Shown: positions 16,846-25,892, numbered from the stretch's first letter. The stretch: 57,995 nucleotides of DNA from Planctomycetota bacterium (GCA_021798635.1 JAJZGH010000001.1:1-57995); one strand, 5' to 3'. The notes: a model not told the origin generated them from the letters alone. Translations and numbers: made by a program.

Positions 16846-19107
16846 TCAGCGATACGTTGCATGATGCACCGTACGCGGGTCATATACCACCATGCATGCA
16901 TCCTCGACGTGTCCGTCGCTGTGGCGTCCTATGGCACGGATATGGTTCTGGCCTTCCTTTAGCTCTGTCTCAGGCCAGACAAATACCCCATTGACGCCTT
17001 CGCGCGTGCCTAAGGATCGGCCGTTGAGCGACAATTCTACGCTTGGGCAATTCCCATAAACTTTCAGAACCGCGTGTTTATCCGGGCGGCAATTAAATCG
17101 CCGGTCTGTGATATAAACAAAAGGCTCTTTGGTCCATTGGGCTTTGTAAAAATAGTAGGCGTCCTTGCGGGTTTTCCGGTCGCGCGTCACGAGACCTTTA
17201 TCATTTTTTCCGGGATGATCACCCTCGTGTCGTGTAGACGATGCAAAGTCGAACATGACCCATAGAAACGTGCCCCACAGCCACGGACGATCTTTAATGG
17301 CCGCCCATGCGTGTTCGTGCAGGAGTGCCTGATATTCTTCGGGATGCCAATACGCTCCGGGATTGGGCTGGGTCACATGCGATTCATGTTGGAAAATACT
17401 GGCACCGGCTCCATATTCACTCATGCCGATACATCGGCCGGGAGCTTTGGCCTCCACAACTTTGCGAATGCCGTCCAAAATGGTGGGAAAGTCCGTCATT
17501 TTTCCGCCGTACCAACCCGGATAACGGTTGAATGCGATAATATCGGTAATATAGCCGATATGGTTGTATTGGGACTGATCATCCCCCGCTGTGGTGGGGC
17601 GCGTGGGGTCCAGTTGTTTTGCCTCGGCGTTAATTTTTTTTACAAGATCATAGCCAAGATTCTGCTGGCCATTATTACCCAGTTCGTTATACATGCTCCA
17701 GAAAAAGATGGATGGATGATTAAAATTCTGTTTGATCAGTTCGCGCACCTGCTGGAGCTGATTGTTGTCAAATTCCTCGTTATGCGACACGCCGTTAACT
17801 AAGCCGTCTTCCGCCCAGACCACAAGGCCCAGTTTGTCCGCGGCTTCATACGATGCCTGCGCATGTTGATAATGCGCCATGCGCACGCAGGTGGCCCCAA
17901 TTTCATAAATAAGATCTAGATCCTGGCGATAATCCGCATCGCTCACCGCACGGCCCTTATTGGGACGGTCCTGATGCGTGCAGACGCCCCGTAACGGATA
18001 GGATTTACCATTCAGGAAAAAGCCCTTGTCGGGATCAATATGAAAAAAGCGCAACCCTAACGGTTGCGTAATACTGTCGGTTCGTTTGCTGCCGTCAAAA
18101 ATCTCTACCGCCGCCTGATACAGATACGGATCTTCCCGGCCATTCCAAAGATGCGGATTCGCCAAAGTGATATTCTGCACGCATCGTACCGTTTGGCCAG
18201 CCGGCACACTATGTGCGGCCGAAGCGGTCAGGACCACTTTCCCCGCATGATCGGAGATGCTGTATCCGACGCCTGCGGTTTTTTCTTCCGAAGATGCGTT
18301 GCTTAGCAACGTAGTAATTTCCAGTTCCGCTTTCTCCGGCGTGATATTTACTTGTTTAAAGTAAACGCCGGGGCCGCCATCGTCCATCGGACTGATACAT
18401 AAGGTATCGAGCACCAGCAGGCGAACATGACGATATAATCCACCATCCAGATTAAAGTCTCCGTTCAAAGGAGCAATGTGATCGTTGTAGGCGTTATCCA
18501 CGCGTACCGCGATGAGGTTTTTTCCCGTGGGGTTGATAAACTTGGTGATGTCCACACAAAAACCGGCGAATAGCCCAATGTGGCCGCCGGCGCGATGGCC
18601 GTTGCAGTAGACCTCGGTGGTGATGCCGGCCCCTTCAAAATATAGAAAAACCTGTTTGTCCGCACGTTTGGCGGCTTGCGGCAGTTCCAGTTCCTTGCGA
18701 TACCAGGCCGGGCCACGGTAATACGGTGCGCCGGTTTGCGCATCCAGGCCGTTATAGGTGTGCGGCAGTTCCACGCTCGTCCATGAAGCGTCATTTAAAT
18801 CGGGTTCTTGTGCACCGGGCAAACCATGCTTAAGGAACTTCCACGCCTGATCAATACGCATATCCGTCCGGGCAGGCGTTGAATCGCCCGTCCGGCCGGC
18901 CAGGGCAGCAGGTCCCGCGGAATTCATGCCGTTGGTACCACATCCGGCCAAGCCACTGGTTGCCGCCAGGGCCAAAGCGCCGAATTTTATGACATCGCGC
19001 CGTGAGGGCATAAGCGTATCCTGGGCTGGATGTGATTGTTGCACCGTTGGCCCCTGTTTTTCGACTACGGCTGGGCTTGCTGCTGTACGTGATGGATGCT
19101 GGGTCAT
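16846..19107 (-). CDS. Glycoside hydrolase family 2 enzyme, Tat-exported lipoprotein
   Basis: A 753-residue beta-galactosidase-like protein. The export signal SRRDVIKFG (twin Arg at 36-37) is followed by a hydrophobic run and LAGC at residue 56, so it should be a Tat-exported lipid-anchored enzyme. The GH2 sandwich starts near residue 85 (AWKFLKHG). The TIM barrel contains FFWSMYNELGN with the acid/base Glu and GMSEYGAGA with the nucleophile Glu. GLRFFHIDPDKGFFLNGKSYPLRGVCTHQD is the typical barrel entry. ATG 19107 has an AAGGTGG site. The internal ATG at 19011, just before the Tat motif, also has AGGA and would give a more standard signal. The exact sugar substrate is unknown. Confidence 0.9.
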   Translation of the reverse strand: MTQHPSRTAASPAVVEKQGPTVQQSHPAQDTLMPSRRDVIKFGALALAATSGLAGCGTNGMNSAGPAALAGRTGDSTPARTDMRIDQAWKFLKHGLPGAQEPDLNDASWTSVELPHTYNGLDAQTGAPYYRGPAWYRKELELPQAAKRADKQVFLYFEGAGITTEVYCNGHRAGGHIGLFAGFCVDITKFINPTGKNLIAVRVDNAYNDHIAPLNGDFNLDGGLYRHVRLLVLDTLCISPMDDGGPGVYFKQVNITPEKAELEITTLLSNASSEEKTAGVGYSISDHAGKVVLTASAAHSVPAGQTVRCVQNITLANPHLWNGREDPYLYQAAVEIFDGSKRTDSITQPLGLRFFHIDPDKGFFLNGKSYPLRGVCTHQDRPNKGRAVSDADYRQDLDLIYEIGATCVRMAHYQHAQASYEAADKLGLVVWAEDGLVNGVSHNEEFDNNQLQQVRELIKQNFNHPSIFFWSMYNELGNNGQQNLGYDLVKKINAEAKQLDPTRPTTAGDDQSQYNHIGYITDIIAFNRYPGWYGGKMTDFPTILDGIRKVVEAKAPGRCIGMSEYGAGASIFQHESHVTQPNPGAYWHPEEYQALLHEHAWAAIKDRPWLWGTFLWVMFDFASSTRHEGDHPGKNDKGLVTRDRKTRKDAYYFYKAQWTKEPFVYITDRRFNCRPDKHAVLKVYGNCPSVELSLNGRSLGTREGVNGVFVWPETELKEGQNHIRAIGRHSDGHVEDACMVVYDPRTVHHATYR

Positions 19108-19212
19108 GTTTCCACCTTTCAGTTAGGACCGGCTTGGAAAAGCGAATCATAATCAGCGCGATGCATTTGTTCAAAGCGGAGGGAATATTTTTATGGGCCC
19201 CGTGCAACTGTT

Positions 19213-19683
19213 TTATCGTGCAGTGCGGCGGCCCGGACGCTTGGTGCCGCTGGTCGGCGGTTGACACAATGTCATCGGCTGATGTTTAGATTTTGATTCC
19301 ATCAGATCGGCGATGGTGGAATTGCGCAGAATTGTTTCGATGCCGTTGATGGCCTCATCCAGCCTGCTATGCAGCGGGCATAGGTGCTTGCCGTGCGCCA
19401 TCAGGGCCAGCGGACAGCTTTCAATGCGGCGTATGGGATCGACACACTGTACGACGTCATAAAGGGTCAGTATTTCCGGATCTTTCGCCAGCACCGTGCC
19501 GCCATGGAGGCCGCGCTGGGATTTGACCATTCCGGAGCGGGAAAGTGTCTGCAGCACCTTGGCGAGGTAGCCTTGCGGCACCAGCGTGCCGGCGGAAATA
19601 TGCCGATTGGTGACTGGCCGGCCGTTGGAGCCTGCCAGAAATACAATGACTCGCAGGGCGTATTCGCTGGTTTGAGAAAACAT
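19213..19683 (-). CDS. Rrf2-family transcriptional regulator
   Basis: A 156-residue winged-helix regulator. MFSQTSEYALRVIVFLA is the signature Rrf2 opening. ISAGTLVPQGYLAKVLQTLSRSGMVKSQRGLHGGTVLAKDP is the DNA-binding part with the GGY/GGF-like wing. Cys residues in VVQCVDP, IESCPLALM and HLCPLHSRL could bind an Fe-S cluster, as in NsrR and IscR, but the spacing is not that of either. ATG 19683 has AGG five bases upstream, and a GTG two codons earlier is the alternative. It is divergent from cydAB with shared control DNA, suggesting redox, NO or oxygen control of the oxidase. Confidence 0.9.
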   Translation of the reverse strand: MFSQTSEYALRVIVFLAGSNGRPVTNRHISAGTLVPQGYLAKVLQTLSRSGMVKSQRGLHGGTVLAKDPEILTLYDVVQCVDPIRRIESCPLALMAHGKHLCPLHSRLDEAINGIETILRNSTIADLMESKSKHQPMTLCQPPTSGTKRPGRRTAR

Positions 19684-19716
19684 AATCACCTGAGCTATAA
19701 GTTTGACATCTCAATC

Positions 19717-19745
19717 TTGAAGTCCGATTTTACTAATCCTATACT
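19717..19745 (+). promoter_or_regulatory. Promoter of cydAB
   Basis: TTGAAG (19717-19722), a 17-bp spacer and TATACT (19740-19745) give a near-consensus promoter with a start near 19752. It overlaps the opposing rrf2 promoter, so the two transcripts may compete. Confidence 0.6.
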
Positions 19746-19754
19746 ATTGGTCAA
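19727..19754 (-). promoter_or_regulatory. Promoter of the rrf2 gene
   Basis: On the minus strand TTGACC (plus-strand 19749-19754), a 16-bp spacer and TAAAAT (19727-19732) point toward the rrf2 gene. The start would be near 19720, leaving a leader of about 37 bases. The boxes interleave with those of cydAB. Confidence 0.45.
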
Positions 19755-19767
19755 GGCGGCAAGATGG

Positions 19768-19792
19768 TAATACTGCGGGTGCCACGGTATTA
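19768..19792. promoter_or_regulatory. 25-bp dyad in the cydAB leader, candidate Rrf2 operator
   Basis: Six-base arms TAATAC (19768-19773) and GTATTA (19787-19792) are perfect. The inner bases keep 9 of 11 pairs in each half. Rrf2 regulators such as IscR and NsrR bind dyads of about this length. It sits roughly 16 to 40 bases after the predicted cydAB start, where binding would act as a roadblock. Confidence 0.5.
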
Positions 19793-19831
19793 GAATCATG
19801 CTGTCCCTAAGTTGGGCCCGGAGTAATACTG

Positions 19832-21211
19832 ATGAATACCCTGATGCTGTCACGCATTCAGTTTGGCTTGACCATCTCGTTTCACTATATATTTCCGATG
19901 CTGAGCATCGGCCTGAGCGTCATGATGGTGGTCATGGAAGGGATGTACCTTAAAACCCGCGACAAAAAGTGGGAACAGATGACGCGATTCTGGACCGGCA
20001 TATTTGCTCTGGCATTTGGCATTGGCGTCGCTACCGGAATTGTCATGGAATTCGAATTTGGCACCAACTGGGCGAATTATTCCCGGTTTGTAGGAGATGT
20101 ATTCGGCGCGCCGCTGGCTGCGGAAGGAATTTTTGCCTTTTTTCTGGAATCGGGATTTCTTTCCATTCTGCTGTTCGGCTGGGACCGTGTGAAACCGAAG
20201 ATGCACTTTTTCGCCACGGTCATGGTGTGTTTTGGCTCCATTTTCAGCGCAGTATGGATCAACGTGGCCAATTCCTGGATGCAGACGCCCGCGGGCTTTG
20301 CCCTGCTAAAAAATGCCCAGGGTAAAGTCATTGGTGCCAAGATGATTAACTTCTGGCAGGTGGTGCTGAATCCTTCGACCATCGACCGTCTTGAACATGT
20401 GCTTACCGGGGCGTTTCTGTGCGGGGCTTTTCTGGTGATGAGTGTGGCCGCCTGGTATTTACTGAAAAATCGTCATCTTCAGATCGCCCGCTCCTGCATG
20501 AAACTGGGTTTAATAGTTGCGATTGTCTGTTCGCTTTTGCAGTTGCTTACCGGAGATTTTAATGCCCGCATGATCGCGAAATACCAGCCGGCGAAACTGG
20601 CGGCCTTTGAAGGGGCATTTCCCGCGGATGCGCCGGAGGGACTGGGAATTGTGGGTTGGGTGAATCAGTCACGGCAAAAGGTCTACGGCCTGAAAATCCC
20701 AGGCATGTTAAGTTGGCTGCTTTACGGCAGCACCACGCACGGCGTGGAAGGTCTTGATGCGTTCCCCGCAAAAAACTGGCCGCCTGTTAACCCGGTTTTT
20801 CAATCGTATCATTTGATGGTGGCTCTGGGAATGTTCCTGATCGGTATCAGTTTTCTAGGGGCATTTTTCTGGTGGCGTGATAGTCTCTGGACCAAGCGAT
20901 GGCTTTTGTGGATATTCGTCTTTTCCGTTGTCGCGCCCTTGGCCGCCAATGAACTTGGCTGGTTCTCTGCCGAGGTCGGGCGTCAGCCCTGGATCGTCTA
21001 TGGAATTCTGCGGACCAGTCAGGGCGTTTCACCCGGTTTGCCGGCCGGTGATGTGCTGGGCAGTATCATCATGTTCGGCATTTTGTATGCGTTGCTTTTC
21101 GCCTTGTTTGTCTTCATGCTGAACCGGAAAATTCAGCATGGTCCGGACGACACCCCGCTGCATCTGTCAGACGGGCAGCCATTGCCGCAGCATGGTCGGA
21201 TGGATGCGTAA
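19832..21211 (+). CDS. cydA: Cytochrome bd oxidase subunit I
   Basis: A 459-residue membrane subunit that carries the three haems and the quinol site of the bd-type oxygen reductase. RIQFGLTISFHYIFPMLSIG holds the His ligand (about residue 18) of the high-spin haem b. RLEHVLTGAFLCGAF carries the axial His of haem b558, and YHLMVALGMFL its Met. GWFSAEVGRQPWIVYG is the conserved late motif. The protein is short compared with the E. coli form, consistent with the short Q-loop class. It is the first gene of a two-gene operon controlled from the Rrf2 intergenic region. Confidence 0.97.
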   Translation: MNTLMLSRIQFGLTISFHYIFPMLSIGLSVMMVVMEGMYLKTRDKKWEQMTRFWTGIFALAFGIGVATGIVMEFEFGTNWANYSRFVGDVFGAPLAAEGIFAFFLESGFLSILLFGWDRVKPKMHFFATVMVCFGSIFSAVWINVANSWMQTPAGFALLKNAQGKVIGAKMINFWQVVLNPSTIDRLEHVLTGAFLCGAFLVMSVAAWYLLKNRHLQIARSCMKLGLIVAIVCSLLQLLTGDFNARMIAKYQPAKLAAFEGAFPADAPEGLGIVGWVNQSRQKVYGLKIPGMLSWLLYGSTTHGVEGLDAFPAKNWPPVNPVFQSYHLMVALGMFLIGISFLGAFFWWRDSLWTKRWLLWIFVFSVVAPLAANELGWFSAEVGRQPWIVYGILRTSQGVSPGLPAGDVLGSIIMFGILYALLFALFVFMLNRKIQHGPDDTPLHLSDGQPLPQHGRMDA

Positions 21212-21259
21212 GCCTTGCTTTAACAACTTGTGGAATTCCGTTTTCCGATAGGATTTATT

Positions 21260-22276
21260 ATGGTTCTGCAAATCACATGGTTTATTCTTCTCGGCGTGCT
21301 GTTTACGGGATATGCGATTCTGGACGGATTTGATTTCGGCGTAGGAATGCTGCACCTGCTGGTTAAAGACGATCAGGACCGCCGCCTCCTGCTTAACAGC
21401 ATCGGACCAGTGTGGGATGGCAATGAAGTGTGGCTGGTTACCGGGGGCGGGGCAATGTTCGCGGCGTTTAAGGATATGTATGCCACCGTGTTCTCCGGTT
21501 TTTATCTCGTGTTTATGATGCTGTTAATGGCGCTGATCTTCCGGGCGGTGTCAATTGAGTTTCGCAGTAAGGAGCCGATGCGCTGGTGGCGGAGCTTTTG
21601 GGACGGCTGTTTTTTTCTCGGCAGCCTGTTGGCCGCGCTGCTGTTGGGAGCATTTGTCGGGAACATCGCGCGTGGAGTGCCGCTCAATGCCGCCGGAACG
21701 TTTGCTGGAAATTTTCTCACGCTCCTGAATCCGTACGCCCTGATGATTGCGGTAACGACTGTAGCGCTGTTTCTTATGCACGGATCAATTTACCTGGTCA
21801 TGAAGACGGAAGGGGCCTTGCATGATCGCGTGCGTCTGTGGGTGAATAATTCAATTATTTTCTTTATTATGTGCGCCATTTCCACCACCATGGTGACCCT
21901 GATTTATTACCCGCGCCTGGCTGATCCGTTTCGTGCCCACCCGGCGTGGTTTATTGTGCCGTTACTGATGATGCTGGCAGTTGCCAATATACCTCGAGAA
22001 ATTTCACTGAAAAAAGATTTTTTGGCCTTTATCTCCAGTTCCGCGGCCATTGCACTGCTTTTGGCAACCCTATCGATTGGTCTGTTTCCGAATTTGCTCT
22101 ACGCCACCAACAAACCAGCCTATAGTCTCACCATTTATTCCGCCTCTTCTTCCCAATATACATTGCGTATTATGCTGATTATTGCGATTATCGGCATGCC
22201 GATTGTTATCACGTACACGGCCTACGTGTATTGGATATTCCGCCACAAAACCAAATTGGACGCGCACAGCTACTGA
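21260..22276 (+). CDS. cydB: Cytochrome bd oxidase subunit II
   Basis: A 338-residue partner of CydA with about eight transmembrane segments. FTGYAILDGFDFGVGMLHL, SIGPVWDGNEVWLVTGGGAMFAAF and FYLVFMMLLMALIFRAVSIEFR are the family hallmarks. ATG 21260 follows an AGGA site. The open frame beginning at a GTG at 21230 adds only ten unrelated residues. I found no cydX-like small subunit between its stop and the terminator at 22287. No cydCD assembly genes are in the window. Confidence 0.97.
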   Translation: MVLQITWFILLGVLFTGYAILDGFDFGVGMLHLLVKDDQDRRLLLNSIGPVWDGNEVWLVTGGGAMFAAFKDMYATVFSGFYLVFMMLLMALIFRAVSIEFRSKEPMRWWRSFWDGCFFLGSLLAALLLGAFVGNIARGVPLNAAGTFAGNFLTLLNPYALMIAVTTVALFLMHGSIYLVMKTEGALHDRVRLWVNNSIIFFIMCAISTTMVTLIYYPRLADPFRAHPAWFIVPLLMMLAVANIPREISLKKDFLAFISSSAAIALLLATLSIGLFPNLLYATNKPAYSLTIYSASSSQYTLRIMLIIAIIGMPIVITYTAYVYWIFRHKTKLDAHSY

Positions 22277-22286
22277 GCTAACGACC

Positions 22287-22311
22287 CGCACGCATGAATT
22301 CGTGCGTTTTT
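22287..22311 (+). terminator. Intrinsic terminator of cydAB
   Basis: CGCACG (22287-22292) pairs with CGTGCG (22301-22306) around an eight-base loop, followed by five T residues. It begins 11 bases after the cydB stop. Confidence 0.8.
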
Positions 22312-22376
22312 GTGCTTGATTTTCGTGTTTCGGAGGTGAATAATCAGTGAGTAGTGGTGTGATACACTCAAGTGCG

Positions 22377-22393
22377 ACAGTTGTGTAAACTGT
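22377..22393. promoter_or_regulatory. Palindrome upstream of the YqjD-like gene
   Basis: ACAGTT (22377-22382), GTGTA, then AACTGT (22388-22393) is a perfect six-base dyad about 40 bases before the gene at 22431. It could be an operator for the envelope cluster. No clear promoter boxes were resolved around it. Confidence 0.3.
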
Positions 22394-22430
22394 CCGCTTT
22401 TTCGAGCCATCTATTTTCAGGAGTCTTATT

Positions 22431-22760
22431 ATGACTGATATACTTACAACCCTGCCAAACAATGATGATGTCACCACCCCAAGCGCTCACGCTGAGACAC
22501 TGAGAAAAAAATACGTGGTGGCGAAAACCGCAGTGGCTGATCTGGCCGGCGAGGTCAGTAAGACCGCGAAAGATCAGGTTGGCGATATAAAATCCCAAGC
22601 CTCTGACTGGGTCCATGACAAAGCCAGTCTGCTGAAGGAACAGGCGGCGGATTCGCAGGCCGCGATGATTACTCTGGTCCGGCGTAATCCGGTAAAGGCG
22701 GTAGCCATTGCCGCGGGGGCTGGCTTGCTGTTGGGATTGTTGCTCCGCCGGCGCGATTAA
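22431..22760 (+). CDS. DUF883/YqjD-ElaB-like membrane-anchored protein
   Basis: A 109-residue protein with a charged helical N-terminal part (about residues 20-80) and a single C-terminal membrane segment, AVAIAAGAGLLLGLLLRRRD, with a Gly zipper and basic end. This is the layout of the ElaB/YqjD (DUF883) family, which in E. coli binds ribosomes at the inner membrane in stationary phase. The ribosome function is known for the E. coli proteins and not shown here. AGGAG precedes ATG 22431. It leads a cluster with a YqjE-like and a YqjK-like gene. Confidence 0.82.
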   Translation: MTDILTTLPNNDDVTTPSAHAETLRKKYVVAKTAVADLAGEVSKTAKDQVGDIKSQASDWVHDKASLLKEQAADSQAAMITLVRRNPVKAVAIAAGAGLLLGLLLRRRD

Positions 22761-22841
22761 CCTTGCAACAAGCTCCCGAATAGTACGGTATACTGCCATC
22801 AGGCACGCGGGCGAGTTGGGTTACCTTTAGGAGTTGCTGTC

Positions 22842-23252
22842 ATGGCTGTGAATACCGCGGAAGATCACACGACAGAGCCTGTGCAGCCGTCGGCTGCGGG
22901 CGTTGGGACAGCCTACGGCAGCCGGATCCTTCGCGCATTCCTGGATGTTATAGAACTTGAAGCGCAGATTATTACTCTGAAGCTCTTGGCGGCTATGCGC
23001 GATGCCGCGGTGCGGGCATGTCTCGTGGCGGCGGGAATTATGCTGGCCGCTGCGGGATTGGTTTTTATGGAAATTGCCGTATTCCAGACAATCGAGCGGC
23101 TCATCCCGACAGTCTGGGTATTTTTTGTTTTTGCCGTCACGCATCTGGTGCTGGCTGGAGGGGCGGTTTATCTGGCTTCCCGTCCGATGAAATCAGGGCA
23201 TAGCGGCATCGCCGATAGGTCCAACCCATCGGATAAAATTGGAGGCTCCTGA
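22842..23252 (+). CDS. YqjE-like/phage-holin-superfamily membrane protein
   Basis: A 136-residue protein with an Ala/Ser-rich N-terminus, a basic amphipathic helix and two hydrophobic segments (about residues 60-85 and 90-115). This is the pattern of the YqjE (DUF1469) family, which databases group with phage holins, although it is a normal cellular protein. AGGAG precedes ATG 22842. It ends two bases before the next start, so it is probably co-expressed with the gene at 23255. Confidence 0.75.
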   Translation: MAVNTAEDHTTEPVQPSAAGVGTAYGSRILRAFLDVIELEAQIITLKLLAAMRDAAVRACLVAAGIMLAAAGLVFMEIAVFQTIERLIPTVWVFFVFAVTHLVLAGGAVYLASRPMKSGHSGIADRSNPSDKIGGS

Positions 23253-23254
23253 TC

Positions 23255-23752
23255 ATGAGTATTGATGGCAAGTTAGCTGAGTTGGAGCAGCGCCGCAATG
23301 CGGTGCTTCAGGAAATCGGCGACGACGCCGCGCATCTCTCGGAATACTTAAAAAAACAATATTCCCCGGTGAGCGTATTACGACGGCACATCGGACCGGC
23401 CATCGGTATTGCCGCCACTTTGGGTACACTGGCCGCCGGTATCAAATCGCCCCGCTGGGGGTTCATGCGGCTGATTGGGTCTCAATTATTTAATCGCCAT
23501 GCGAATCATGCACATGGAAACCAATCTTCCGGCGGAGCGGTGCCACGTCAGTCTTCGGCGGGTGCCGCACCGGTGGCCCACGCGGCGAGGGACGCACGGG
23601 ATTCGCATCGTGCCGGGTTGCGGGATATGGCCGAGCCGATCATCACCAATATTCTCCTGGATGTGGCGCAGTTGATTCCCTGGAGCAGCTTAATACAGCG
23701 CGCCAGGGAAAAGCCGAAAAGCCGTGATGGGCGGACCGATCACGCCGATTGA
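23255..23752 (+). CDS. YqjK-like/DUF3618-like protein, function unknown
   Basis: A 165-residue protein. The first 45 residues form a charged helix (LAELEQRRNAVLQEIGDDAAHLSEYLKK read as separate heptads). A weak hydrophobic segment IGPAIGIAATLGTLAAGI follows, then a His/Ala/Gly-rich linker and a hydrophobic patch IITNILLDVAQLIPW near the end. GGAGG lies just upstream, inside the end of the preceding gene. The position after YqjD-like and YqjE-like genes suggests the YqjK role, but sequence similarity is weak. Confidence 0.65.
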   Translation: MSIDGKLAELEQRRNAVLQEIGDDAAHLSEYLKKQYSPVSVLRRHIGPAIGIAATLGTLAAGIKSPRWGFMRLIGSQLFNRHANHAHGNQSSGGAVPRQSSAGAAPVAHAARDARDSHRAGLRDMAEPIITNILLDVAQLIPWSSLIQRAREKPKSRDGRTDHAD

Positions 23753-23864
23753 TTTCTATCGTAAGTATCCTCAAAAAACCTTGGGGGGGGGAGCATTGGC
23801 GAGACAGCGGGTTAATAAGCGTATAGAATCCCCGTCGTTGAAGGCGTGACGGAAAAATTCAGGT

Positions 23865-24917
23865 ATGAATGAAAAATTGCGAAATACGATTGTCGGATTG
23901 ACCATTATCGGGGCATTAGTTCTTATTACGTGGGGTGCATTTTTGCTCGGTCGCGTGCCGGGTTTTGGGCCTAACGCGCCCTATGATGTCACGCTGCTTG
24001 CGCCCAGTGCGGATGGTCTGGTGTATGGGGATCTCGTATCCTTTAACGGCGTTACCGTGGGTACGGTTCAGAGCGTGGCTTTAACGCCGGATATGCAAAC
24101 AGCGACCATTATTATCGGTATATACCGCACCGTTCATTTGCCGGACAATACTGTAGCCCAGATCGGTTCTAAAACCATCGGCGCTGCATACGTCTCGCTC
24201 TACGTTTCCGGAAGGGCCGATACTAAAATGCTCCCGATGGACGGCAGTGCACAACTGAAAGCCAAAGTGGCATCTTCGAGCCTGATTCCAAGTTCCGTGG
24301 TGAAAGATTTTTCTTCGTTGAAATCACAGTTTGGGGTGCTTAGCAGCAAACTGGACCGCGTTGCCGACGATCTGCACGCCCTGCTTAAACCAGTTGCGCT
24401 AACCAAAGCGCAGGCAGATGGTTCGCAAGCCAATACCTCAGATATGAATAATATCAGTGCTTTAATTCAACGATTGAACGTTACGGTTAATTCAATCAAC
24501 GCCTTGGTCGGCAGCGGGAAGCTCCGCGGTCAAGTGCGGGAAATTCTGGCTAATGTTGCAGTCTCTTCCAGCGAGTTAAAGGGCGTTCTCAAGCAATTGT
24601 CCTCAACCGTAGCCGGCTTTAACGGGGTTATCGCCAAGGCTGGCACGACGGCCACCGATATCGATACCGTGGCGAAAACCGCCCAGCAAAAGATTATTGT
24701 GTTAAGTGTTAAGCTCACAGACGTGCTGTCAAATGTGAATGCGATCACCGAATCCATTGCGCAGGGGCACGGCACAGCGGGGCGACTGGTGAAAGACCCC
24801 CGTCTGTATAATTCGCTGCTGCAACTCACGCGCCGCATTAAAGGAACAGTGGATAGTCTCCATGGCTTGGTAAAGCAAATTAAAGCCGAAGGATTTGATA
24901 TGAAAGTCGGATTCTGA
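23865..24917 (+). CDS. MCE/MlaD-family lipid transport protein
   Basis: A 350-residue protein with one N-terminal membrane anchor (residues 10-30) and an MCE domain (about 38-125) with the typical GLVYGDLVSFNGVTVGTVQSVAL and IGSKTIGAAYVSLY strands. MCE proteins form hexameric rings that carry lipids between membranes, usually with an MlaE-like permease and MlaF-like ATPase. The long C-terminal half is predicted helical (repeated LxxLxxxL patterns), as in periplasm-spanning MCE needles. No MlaE or MlaF gene is nearby, so it is an orphan here. Its upstream neighbours are envelope proteins too. Confidence 0.85.
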   Translation: MNEKLRNTIVGLTIIGALVLITWGAFLLGRVPGFGPNAPYDVTLLAPSADGLVYGDLVSFNGVTVGTVQSVALTPDMQTATIIIGIYRTVHLPDNTVAQIGSKTIGAAYVSLYVSGRADTKMLPMDGSAQLKAKVASSSLIPSSVVKDFSSLKSQFGVLSSKLDRVADDLHALLKPVALTKAQADGSQANTSDMNNISALIQRLNVTVNSINALVGSGKLRGQVREILANVAVSSSELKGVLKQLSSTVAGFNGVIAKAGTTATDIDTVAKTAQQKIIVLSVKLTDVLSNVNAITESIAQGHGTAGRLVKDPRLYNSLLQLTRRIKGTVDSLHGLVKQIKAEGFDMKVGF

Positions 24918-25000
24918 TTCGCGCTGACAGGAAAAAAATCCTCGGACGGGCCGCTATCCAGACAGCCCGCCGTTGCCACGTGAACTCTTGAAGGGCGCGT

Positions 25001-25813
25001 ATGCCGCATCAACCATCAGGTAATCCTGCAGCTATGCCCGAACAAGATGTACTAGATGCACGGGCGAAAGCGTGGCAGACTCGCCCATTGCTGCGGCTGG
25101 TGTATCACGGTTATTTCCAGTCCATGGCGGAGCAGTTTGTACGGCGATCGGTGGAGGGCGGAAAACCGCATGGCGTGGTGGTGGAAATTGGCGGGGGGGC
25201 TGGACACTTCAAAGCGTTTTATCCGGAAATGATCGTCACCGATCTGGTGCCGACGCGCCATATTGATTTGGCAGCCAATGCTTTGCACCTGCCGTTTGCC
25301 GATGGTAGCGTGGATAATCTGGTTATGCAGGATGTGCTGCACCATATTGCATATCCGCTGTCTTTTTTCTCCGAAGCAATCCGCATTTTATCTCCCGGTG
25401 GCCGCCTGGTGATGGTTGAACCATTTATTTCTCCCCTCTCACATGTACTATATAAGCTTTCGCATCCCGAGCCTGTCGATATGCGGGCAAAGATTTTCCG
25501 CGAGCCGGGGGATGTGTCGGGCGTTGATCCGGCGGCATTTGCGGGCAGCGGTGCCTTCGATGCGAATCAGGCAATTCCGACGCTGCTGTTTTTTCGTTAT
25601 GCTGAGAAATTTAGCCGCCGATTTCCCAATTTGGTCATCCGCGAGCGTAAAGTTCACAGTATGATAGCCTATCCCTTATCCGGGGGCTTTTCCAAACCCG
25701 TACTCCTGCCGATGATGGCGGTGCCCGCTGTGCGCGTGTTGGAAAATCTTCTCTCGCCGCTGGCACCGTGGCTGGCATTTCGGATGCTTGTTGCGCTGGA
25801 GAAGGTTCCCTGA
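25001..25813 (+). CDS. Class I SAM-dependent methyltransferase
   Basis: A 270-residue protein. Motif I is VVEIGGGAGHFKAF near residue 60, then VTDLVPTRHIDLAANALHLPFADGSVDNLVMQDVLHHI, and the post-motif IRILSPGGRLVMVEPF. This matches the Methyltransf_11 group. The C-terminal part has a hydrophobic helix stretch that may touch membrane lipid. The substrate is unknown. ATG 25001 has GAAGGG upstream, and an ATG 11 codons in is an alternative. Confidence 0.85.
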   Translation: MPHQPSGNPAAMPEQDVLDARAKAWQTRPLLRLVYHGYFQSMAEQFVRRSVEGGKPHGVVVEIGGGAGHFKAFYPEMIVTDLVPTRHIDLAANALHLPFADGSVDNLVMQDVLHHIAYPLSFFSEAIRILSPGGRLVMVEPFISPLSHVLYKLSHPEPVDMRAKIFREPGDVSGVDPAAFAGSGAFDANQAIPTLLFFRYAEKFSRRFPNLVIRERKVHSMIAYPLSGGFSKPVLLPMMAVPAVRVLENLLSPLAPWLAFRMLVALEKVP

Positions 25814-25892
25814 AAACCGACCTCGCGCCAACACGGGACACTCCGGCGGGAAAGCACTATAATCGATTGGAGATGTTAATTCGGAGTTATCT

